A stretch of 20,797 bases of DNA from Nitrogeniibacter sp050293885 (GTDB lineage Bacteria; Pseudomonadota; Gammaproteobacteria; Burkholderiales; Rhodocyclaceae), in the NCBI GenBank assembly GCA_050293885.1, contig JBNKNO010000055.1:1-20797 (forward strand), given 5' to 3'. Each line of letters opens with the position of its first letter. Position 1 is the stretch's first letter. Shown piece after piece: positions 15,586 to 20,797 of this stretch. Both the position numbers and the translations under genes were made by a program. The notes under the pieces are model-generated. The model was not told the origin of the DNA, did not search any database, and saw only the letters and a list, made by a program, of their open reading frames with translations.

Positions 15586-16014
15586 TCAGACCGCCAGCAC
15601 GCCCAGTGACTTGAGCGCAATGAACAGGCTGGCGCCAATGAGTAGGTTCTTGAAGCCGACATAGCAGATCATGTCCATGATACCTGCTCGGCGATAGCGT
15701 CTGCCCCACCACGGACCTTCCTTGACATAGGGTTTGGCGCCCAGGCGCACGACGACCTCGAACACGCTCCAGCCGAACCACCAGCCGATGAGTGCGCCGG
15801 CCTGCAACTGGCCGAGCGCGGCGAGTATCCACACGACGCTCGCGGCCAGCCCCAGCGCGAGGCCCGCGGCCTGCAGCGCCCGTTGACGCTCGAAGCCGGC
15901 ACGGCTCCACGGCCACAGGTGATCCCAGACCTCCACGGCCAGCCAGTGCAACACATTGCCGCCGGCCGCGTGGGTGGGCTCGAAAGGTTCGCTGGGCATT
16001 CTCGGATCGACCAT
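15586..16014 (-). CDS. Unrecognised 142-aa membrane protein between nosR and nosD
   Basis: The protein has a polar N-terminus of about 45 residues, two hydrophobic helices (about 47-68 and 72-90), a positively charged loop (AKPYVKEGPWWGRRYRRAG) and a third helix at the end (ICYVGFKNLLIGASLFIALK). It is rich in tryptophan (VEVWDHLWPW, IGWWFGW, GPWW). No cysteine ligand set or known motif is seen apart from one Cys in the last helix. AGGAG lies 8 nt before its ATG and only 3 nt separate it from the nosR stop, so it is surely in the nosR operon. It may help NosR or electron delivery to NosZ, but no role can be assigned. Confidence 0.85.
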   Translation of the reverse strand: MVDPRMPSEPFEPTHAAGGNVLHWLAVEVWDHLWPWSRAGFERQRALQAAGLALGLAASVVWILAALGQLQAGALIGWWFGWSVFEVVVRLGAKPYVKEGPWWGRRYRRAGIMDMICYVGFKNLLIGASLFIALKSLGVLAV

Positions 16015-16017
16015 GAT

Positions 16018-18192
16018 TCAACTCCTCGATGCCGCGGCGGGCACCGGCTTGATGGGGATGAAGTAGCCGTCCTTGCCGATCGGGGTGAGCGGCAGGCCGG
16101 CCTTGCTGCGGTGGCGGCGCTCCTTGGCGAGCGGCGGGCAGCCGTGGTCGTCGTGGTAGAGGATCATGCAGTCCATGCACAACAGGCATTCGCGCGGGTC
16201 GATGCGTCCGTCCTTGTCGATGGCGAGCGAGCCGCAGCTCTTCGCGCAGGCTTTGCAAGTGTCGCACTCCTGCTTGCGCTTGAGGCCGAACCAGCGGAAG
16301 GTCGTCGGCATCGCGAGCGCCGCACCGAGCGGGCACAGGTACTTGCAGAACGGCCGCTCGACAAAGATCGAAATGCCCAGCAGTGCCGAGGCGAACAGCG
16401 CGTAGGGCCAGGCGCGGTTGGAGATGCCGACCAGGAAGGTGGTCTTGAAGGGCTCGACCTCGGCGAGCTTCTCGGCCAGCCCCATGGAGAACATCGACAC
16501 CCCGAGCAGACCGAAGAAGACCGCGTACTTGATCCACTTGAGTTTGTCGTGCAGCGCCTTCGGCGGCACGCGCTGGAAGCGCTTGAGGCCGACCAGACGG
16601 GCGCATTTGTAGATCAGTTCGGAGAGCGAGCCGAAGGGGCACAACCAGCCGCAGAACAGCCCTCGGCCCCACACGAACACGGTGACGATGATGAAGATCC
16701 AGAAGATGAAGATGAACGGATCGGTAAGGAACAGCTCCCATTTCCACTGAAACAGCAGCGAGTGGAACCAGGTGAGCACCTGGGTGATCGACGGCTGAGC
16801 GAGCAGCCCGAAGCCGACGAAGCCGATCGACAGCACCCAGCCGGTGTACTTGAAGGCATTGACCGGCCACTTGCGCTTGTGGTCGGCGCGGCGCACCAGC
16901 CGGTTGCGGTTGGCGTACACCGTGGCGATGGCGACCAGCAGGGCGATGAAGGCGGCGATCGCGCCGGCGCGTTCCTTCCAGATGCGCAGCCAGGTCGGAT
17001 CGGGCCGTACCACCTCGGGCCGGCCGCCTTCCAGGTAGGTCGCCGGCAGCCAGTATTCGGAATCGAAGTTGGCGAAGGTCCTGGCGCGGGTGATCTTGTC
17101 GAGCTTGTTGCCGATGAACATGAACTTCCACGGATACGCCGCCGAGAAAGCGCCCTTGCCGTGGATGGTGAAGATTGCCGATTCGGTGAACGCGGGCGCA
17201 CCGGGTGCCGCGATGCGGTAGAGGTTCTGGTAGTCGAGGTCGCGGAAGGTGAAGGCGTCGCGGCCCTGGCGTACCTGCACCCGGTCGTAGATGCCGCCAC
17301 GCACGAAGCCGGAGCCCTTGAAGGATTCGCGCCCGGCGCTGCGGATCACGAAGATCGCGTGGTCGTTTTCGTCGAGATCCCGGATGAGACGCTCGTAGCC
17401 GGTTTTGCCGAGGATGGCGCGGCCGACGTCGGGCTGGTTGAGGTAGCCATACCACAGCGCGATGAAGGGTTCGCCATTGTTGGGCAGTCCGACCTCGGCG
17501 GGCTGCACCACCAGTGGCTTGACGGCGCCTTCGGCGACGAGTGTGTCCCAGTCCGGCGTGGTGCCCCGATCGACGAATTTCGCCTGCGCCCGCTCCGTCG
17601 GTTTGAGGATGCCCACCTGCTGTGCCACCGCCGTGCCCGAGGTCATCATCACCTGGTTCTGTGCGACCACGGTCACCGTTGCGCCGGTGATGGCGTCGAG
17701 GCCGACGATGTTCTCCTCGGGGCGCGAGGCGCCGATCTCGAGGTTATCGCCGACGAACTTGCCGACGTACTGGTCGTTGAAGGCAATCAGGGCGGTTTCC
17801 GGAATGCCCAGCAGCAGGATCGGTTCGGAGTGCTTGAGCACCTTGACGCCGGTGAAATGCCCGGTGGTGTCCATGCCGATCAACGTTACCACCGGCTTGC
17901 CCGAATAGGCCGGCGTGTCGGTGATGTCGATGGACAGCATCACGTAGCCGACCAGGGTCTGTTTGCCGTTCTCGCTGCGATAGGCCTCGACGTAGGGCGG
18001 CGTGCCGCGACGATCGGAGAAGCTGTCGGCGCCGGGAATCACGTCCTTGCACGGCGCATAGTCACACATGCGCGGCGAGCCGGTGAGCTCGGGAGGCAAG
18101 TTAACCTCGTAGGTGTCGGCAAAGACGGGCAACACCATCAAGCCGAGCAGCAGCGCAACAAGATTCGTGCGGCAGACGGCAAAGATTCTCAT
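16018..18192 (-). CDS. nosR: NosR, membrane flavo-iron-sulfur protein required for N2O reduction
   Basis: The 724-aa protein begins with a signal/anchor helix, then a periplasmic FMN-binding domain. Its DAITGATV motif puts the flavin-carrying threonine near residue 172. Membrane helices occupy about 405-620 and include two Cys-x3-CP motifs, FCGWLCP (about 512-518) and FCKYLCP (about 614-620). A cytoplasmic ferredoxin domain holds two cysteine clusters (CDTCKACAKSC and CLLCMDC). NosR is needed for nosZ expression and for keeping NosZ active, probably by electron transfer. CGGAG lies 7 nt before the ATG. It is the first gene of its own operon and here is downstream of nosZ rather than before it. 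Confidence 0.95.
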   Translation of the reverse strand: MRIFAVCRTNLVALLLGLMVLPVFADTYEVNLPPELTGSPRMCDYAPCKDVIPGADSFSDRRGTPPYVEAYRSENGKQTLVGYVMLSIDITDTPAYSGKPVVTLIGMDTTGHFTGVKVLKHSEPILLLGIPETALIAFNDQYVGKFVGDNLEIGASRPEENIVGLDAITGATVTVVAQNQVMMTSGTAVAQQVGILKPTERAQAKFVDRGTTPDWDTLVAEGAVKPLVVQPAEVGLPNNGEPFIALWYGYLNQPDVGRAILGKTGYERLIRDLDENDHAIFVIRSAGRESFKGSGFVRGGIYDRVQVRQGRDAFTFRDLDYQNLYRIAAPGAPAFTESAIFTIHGKGAFSAAYPWKFMFIGNKLDKITRARTFANFDSEYWLPATYLEGGRPEVVRPDPTWLRIWKERAGAIAAFIALLVAIATVYANRNRLVRRADHKRKWPVNAFKYTGWVLSIGFVGFGLLAQPSITQVLTWFHSLLFQWKWELFLTDPFIFIFWIFIIVTVFVWGRGLFCGWLCPFGSLSELIYKCARLVGLKRFQRVPPKALHDKLKWIKYAVFFGLLGVSMFSMGLAEKLAEVEPFKTTFLVGISNRAWPYALFASALLGISIFVERPFCKYLCPLGAALAMPTTFRWFGLKRKQECDTCKACAKSCGSLAIDKDGRIDPRECLLCMDCMILYHDDHGCPPLAKERRHRSKAGLPLTPIGKDGYFIPIKPVPAAASRS

Positions 18193-18223
18193 GGATGCAC
18201 TCCGGGTTTGAGTTTATTAACCA

Positions 18224-18265
18224 ATCCTAATAAACCCCTGGTAGAACGTAATTGTCTCCCATCAA
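18224..18265 (-). promoter_or_regulatory. Candidate FNR/DNR/NNR-dependent class II promoter of nosR
   Basis: On the minus strand TTGAT-GGGA-GACAA (18265-18252) matches the TTGAT-N4-ATCAA dyad at 8 of 10 positions. It is followed after 22 nt by TAGGAT (18229-18224) as -10. The dyad centre is 41.5 nt before a predicted start near 18217, the standard class II geometry for CRP/FNR activators. The leader would be about 25 nt. Which regulator of the family binds cannot be told. Confidence 0.7.
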
Positions 18266-18293
18266 GTACGAGGGAAAGTCGTGCGCCGAAAAG

Positions 18294-18327
18294 CAGGAAC
18301 GCCGGGGACGGATCCCCGGCGTTCCTG
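18294..18327 (-). terminator. Strong hairpin after nosZ, probable terminator separating it from nosR
   Basis: CAGGAACGCCGGGG (18294-18307) and CCCCGGCGTTCCTG (18314-18327) are perfect 14-bp inverted copies around a 6-nt loop. On the minus strand the stem is followed by CTTTTCGG, a modest T-run, about 38 nt after the nosZ stop. This would end nosZ transcripts before the nosR promoter. Confidence 0.75.
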
Positions 18328-18329
18328 TG

Positions 18330-18357
18330 ACGGCCCACCGGTGCGGCGGGCCGTTTT
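18330..18357. repeat. Second hairpin directly after the nosZ stop
   Basis: ACGGCCC (18330-18336) pairs with GGGCCGT (18348-18354); extending inwards gives an 11-bp stem with one mismatch. The TTTT run lies on the plus-strand side, so as a terminator it would act better on rightward transcripts. In the nosZ mRNA it more likely adds a second stabilising stem-loop. Confidence 0.55.
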
Positions 18358-18364
18358 CGCGGCC

Positions 18365-20314
18365 TCAGGCCTCGACGATCATGCGGCTGCGCATCTCCAG
18401 GTGCAGGGCATGGCAGAAGTTGGTGCAGTAGCACCAGAACACCCCGGGCTGGTCCGCCGTGAAGGTGACCGACTTGGTCTCCTGCGGGTTGACGATGAAC
18501 TGGACGTCGTAGCGCGGAATCGCGAAGCCGTGGGTCAGATCCTCCACCTTGTCGTGGTTGGTCAGAATCAGCGTGACCTCATCACCCTGCTTGAGACGGA
18601 ACTCCGGCAGGCTGAAGGCCGGCGCCTGGCTGGTGATCTTCACCGTGACCTTGTTGCCGTCACGGAACACGCCCGACTCCTTGGGATCCTTCACCGCATT
18701 GGGGAATTCGTCCATGTTGTAGACTTGGCGCGTCTTGACGATGTCGCGGCGCACGATGATCGAATCGTGCGGCTCCGAGTACACCGAGTGATCGGCCACC
18801 AGCTTCATCTTGTCGCCGCTGATGTCGATCAGCTGGGCGGTCTCCGAATGCAGCGGGCCGACCGGCAGGAAGCGGTCCTTGGAGAACTTGTTGTCCGACA
18901 CGAAGAACTTGCCGTCGGATTCCTTGGTCTCGCCCATCGAGCAGAAACCGTGGCCGGGCTGGTAATGCACGTCGATGCGGTCGAGCACCGGTTGCGCGTT
19001 CTTGTCGCCTTGGAAGGCCTTGATCGCCGTCTCCACGTTCCACTTGACGATCTGGCTATCAAGGAACAGCGTCGTGTAGGCATTGCCTTTGTTGTCGAAA
19101 CCGGTGTGCAGCGGGCCGAGGCCGATTTCCGGCTCGGCGACGACGGTATCGCGCGGCTCCTTGAGGCCACCGTCGAACCACTTGAGCACCAGATCGTGCT
19201 GGATGACCGTGCCGGTGGGTGACAGCTTGCCGGAGCACACGTAGTACTTGCCGTCGGGGCTGACGTTCACCCCGTGCGGATTCTTCGGAATCGGCACGTA
19301 GCAGGTCAGCGCGGTCTTGGGGTCGGCATTCGCCGCCTTGGTGCCATCAACGACCGGCACCTTCGAGGCGCCATAGGTCTTGAACTTGCCATCCTTGACG
19401 GCTTGCTCGATGCGCGCCACGTTGAAGAACAGGCAGGCGTCGCGCTCGACCGCCATCATGTCCGGGTAGTGGACGCCCATCTCGGTGTTGTACTGGTTGG
19501 TGCTGGCGAGCTTGCCGTCGTAGGAGGTCGCCACCAGATCGCAGTTGCCATCGATGAGCACCTGCCAGCGCACGTCCATGGTGTTGGCGTCGACGCAGGT
19601 GAACAGCGAGCGGTAGGCTTCCGGCGTATCGAGTTCGCGCCCGTCGTTGGGTAGCGGAATCGAGAATTCAGCGCCGCAGAACACCCGCGTGGTGTGGTTG
19701 ATGCTTGCATCGACCGGGTCGCGCTTGTCCGGGAAGGTGCCATGGAAGCCCTGGATGTTCGGGATCTCGGTGATCTTGTCGCATTCCATGGTGTCCATGG
19801 TGATGCGTGCCAGACGCCCGTGGATCTTGTCGTTCACGAAGATGTACTTGCCGTCGTAGGTGCCGTCGGTATAGGACTGATGCACGTGGTGGGTGTCACC
19901 GGTGGTGAATCTCGGCGTGCCGTCGGCCTTGCGGCCGAGGATGTCGCGCGACTCGTTGGTGATGCCCCAGCCAGTGAGCGCATCCATGTTGAACACCGGA
20001 ATGCGCTTGAACAGGCGGCCGGAGGGCAGACCGTAGATGCGCACCTCGCCCGAGTGACCGCCGCTGCAGAAATCGTAATAGGTGTCGAGCTGGCCCGGCG
20101 CCACTTCGTAGGCACTGGCGACCGCCTCGGCGACCGGTGCGCTCTTGGCGGCAGGCGCTGCTGCAGGCGCCGCGCTCTGCTCGGCCTTCTTGCATGAACT
20201 CAAACCCACGGCCAGACCGGCGCCGGCAAGGCCGGTCAATGCGGCCGAGTTCAGGAACTTGCGCCGCGTCGGGTCCGCTGGCAGGGGCTGTTGGCTGTGA
20301 TCGTCATGGCTCAT
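18365..20314 (-). CDS. nosZ: Nitrous-oxide reductase NosZ
   Basis: The 649-aa precursor reduces N2O to N2 in the periplasm. Residues 16-40 are a Tat signal (TRRKFLNSAALTGLAGAG) ending in LSSC, then an Ala/Pro linker to about 70. The seven CuZ histidines are present: His142, 143, 191, 347, 403, 455, 516. The C-terminal cupredoxin domain has the CuA ligands His595, Cys630, Cys634, His638 and Met641, at the same spacing as in Pseudomonas stutzeri NosZ. The loop reads CTNFC, so the usual Trp between the cysteines is Asn632, and an extra Cys628 precedes it. The ATG at 20314 has GGAG about 12 nt upstream; longer in-frame extensions run through the promoter and are rejected. It is followed by a terminator and so is probably monocistronic. 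Confidence 0.97.
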   Translation of the reverse strand: MSHDDHSQQPLPADPTRRKFLNSAALTGLAGAGLAVGLSSCKKAEQSAAPAAAPAAKSAPVAEAVASAYEVAPGQLDTYYDFCSGGHSGEVRIYGLPSGRLFKRIPVFNMDALTGWGITNESRDILGRKADGTPRFTTGDTHHVHQSYTDGTYDGKYIFVNDKIHGRLARITMDTMECDKITEIPNIQGFHGTFPDKRDPVDASINHTTRVFCGAEFSIPLPNDGRELDTPEAYRSLFTCVDANTMDVRWQVLIDGNCDLVATSYDGKLASTNQYNTEMGVHYPDMMAVERDACLFFNVARIEQAVKDGKFKTYGASKVPVVDGTKAANADPKTALTCYVPIPKNPHGVNVSPDGKYYVCSGKLSPTGTVIQHDLVLKWFDGGLKEPRDTVVAEPEIGLGPLHTGFDNKGNAYTTLFLDSQIVKWNVETAIKAFQGDKNAQPVLDRIDVHYQPGHGFCSMGETKESDGKFFVSDNKFSKDRFLPVGPLHSETAQLIDISGDKMKLVADHSVYSEPHDSIIVRRDIVKTRQVYNMDEFPNAVKDPKESGVFRDGNKVTVKITSQAPAFSLPEFRLKQGDEVTLILTNHDKVEDLTHGFAIPRYDVQFIVNPQETKSVTFTADQPGVFWCYCTNFCHALHLEMRSRMIVEA

Positions 20315-20417
20315 TGTCTGAATGCTCCGTATTCTTGAAATGGGTGTGCAGGCGCGAAACTGTCGAAGTGCAGGACACGCATGGAATATGCGGCCATGCG
20401 GCGAATTGCCGCAGGCC

Positions 20418-20459
20418 ACTGTAGTGAACCGAACGAAGAAAGAAATTGATTTTCGGCAA
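20418..20459 (-). promoter_or_regulatory. Candidate FNR/DNR/NNR-dependent class II promoter of nosZ
   Basis: On the minus strand TTGCC-GAAA-ATCAA (20459-20446) matches the TTGAT-N4-ATCAA dyad at 8 of 10 positions, with one perfect half. TACAGT (20423-20418) follows after exactly 22 nt as -10. The predicted start is near 20411, 41.5 nt from the dyad centre, giving a leader of about 97 nt. Confidence 0.65.
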
Positions 20460-20678
20460 GAACTACGCTGTAAACGGGTGTTGGCGCATCGAATCGGCGT
20501 GAACACGCATCCGGTCGGCAAACCGCGTTTCTTCAGCCATGCCCCACGGGATGGGCCGCGCAAGCGGGGGACGGCGGAATATCTGCGTGAGGGCGAGAGA
20601 GGATGAACGCAGGCCAGCGCGTTACACTCGCTGTCGAGGGGGCTGCACGTGGCAGGTCTCCTGCGCCTTGTCGGATGC
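20460..20678. other. Intergenic core between the two divergent FNR-type promoters
   Basis: The full gap between nosZ and the rightward edge gene is 439 bp. Apart from the two promoters at its ends, this central stretch shows no convincing gene, RNA or repeat. It contains an isolated TACACT (20623-20628) with no matching -35. Confidence 0.5.
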
Positions 20679-20720
20679 TTGACTCCCGTCAATGGCAACG
20701 CACGCGTTGCCCGATAGCAT
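20679..20720 (+). promoter_or_regulatory. Perfect FNR/NNR-type dyad with class II -10 for the rightward edge gene
   Basis: TTGAC-TCCC-GTCAA (20679-20692) is a perfect inverted repeat of the CRP/FNR nitrogen-oxide regulator type. TAGCAT (20715-20720) follows after exactly 22 nt as -10. The predicted start is near 20727, 41.5 nt from the dyad centre, giving a 27-nt leader to the ATG at 20754. In the leftward direction no -10 stands at the matching distance, so it serves the rightward gene. Confidence 0.75.
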
Positions 20721-20753
20721 CCTGCTCGCTATTTCTTCCAACGGAGATGTTTC

Positions 20754-20797
20754 ATGCATATTAAAAATATTTCGATCCTGGCGCTCACCGCGCTGAC
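20754..20797 (+). CDS. Start of an exported protein gene, cut by the window end
   Basis: Only 14 complete codons are visible (MHIKNISILALTAL). They read as the beginning of a signal peptide: a short basic lead then a hydrophobic core. ACGGAG (20741-20746) supplies a ribosome-binding site 7 nt ahead of the ATG. It is divergent from nosZ and has its own FNR-type promoter, so a denitrification-linked periplasmic protein such as a cytochrome c is plausible. The family cannot be determined from this fragment. Confidence 0.65.
   Translation, partial: MHIKNISILALTAL

Noticed and set aside
14001..15614. Rightward open frame (537 codons) opposite nosD and nosF
   Set aside because: It is antisense to two clear nos genes and is a Val/His/Asp-rich translation typical of a reverse-frame shadow.
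15883..18330. Long rightward open frame (815 codons) opposite nosR
   Set aside because: It lies wholly antisense to nosR and reads as low-complexity Gly/Ala/Val/Asp/Arg protein with no domain. It is a high-GC shadow of the codon bias in nosR.
20603..20764. Short rightward frame (53 codons) spanning the FNR-type promoter and running into the edge gene
   Set aside because: It has an AG-rich stretch right at the ATG but no proper spacing. It overlaps the regulatory dyad and the next start, and its product has no signal or motif.

Overview
The window looks like chromosomal DNA of a denitrifying betaproteobacterium, most likely of the Rhodocyclales (Thauera/Azoarcus/Zoogloea-like). This is inferred from the high GC content, from NhaR/YccA/Hyi proteins that resemble their E. 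coli counterparts, and above all from a complete nitrous-oxide reductase (nos) locus with a Tat-exported NosZ. No RNA gene, insertion sequence, CRISPR array or phage gene was found. Gene packing is dense, and the many long open frames opposite the real genes are high-GC shadows.

Left part (1-3346): the C-terminal piece of a hybrid sensor kinase (end of a receiver domain plus an HPt domain) converges on yccA, a BI-1-family membrane protein. A perfect palindromic terminator lies between them. yccA is divergent from nhaR, a LysR-type regulator, across an AT-rich 151-bp promoter region. hyi (hydroxypyruvate isomerase) follows nhaR closely.

Middle part (3437-11221): a plus-strand run encodes an RND efflux adaptor and permease, a small Cys/His-rich exported protein, a c-type cytochrome, a DUF411 copper-binding-type protein and a small exported protein of unknown role. 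The gene joints are tight (two ATGA overlaps, then gaps of 59, 30 and 52 nt). A convergent cation-diffusion-facilitator protein with a degenerate HMA-like N-terminal domain follows, then an unrecognised 307-aa protein. The theme is metal (probably copper) handling and efflux, which suits an organism that must supply copper to NosZ, but that link is inferred.

Right part (11338-20797): the nos locus, transcribed leftwards. nosZ has its own promoter and is followed by a strong hairpin. A second promoter starts an eight-gene run: nosR, a 142-aa membrane protein, nosD, nosF, nosY, nosL, a 90-aa helical protein and a 118-aa DUF6516/TumE-like protein. It ends at a bidirectional terminator shared with the 307-aa gene. 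NosZ is the catalyst; NosR is the flavo-Fe/S membrane protein needed for NosZ activity; NosDFY (ABC transporter plus periplasmic beta-helix protein) and NosL (copper lipoprotein) mature the CuZ centre.

Three FNR/DNR/NNR-type dyads were found, before nosZ, before nosR and before the rightward gene cut by the window end. Each stands exactly 22 nt from a TA-N2-(A/G)-T -10 element, the class II (-41.5) geometry. This points to one low-oxygen/nitrogen-oxide regulon. The most novel-looking points are the 142-aa membrane protein between nosR and nosD, the toxin-like pair at the end of the nos operon, and a NosZ that combines a Tat signal, a lipobox and an altered CuA loop.
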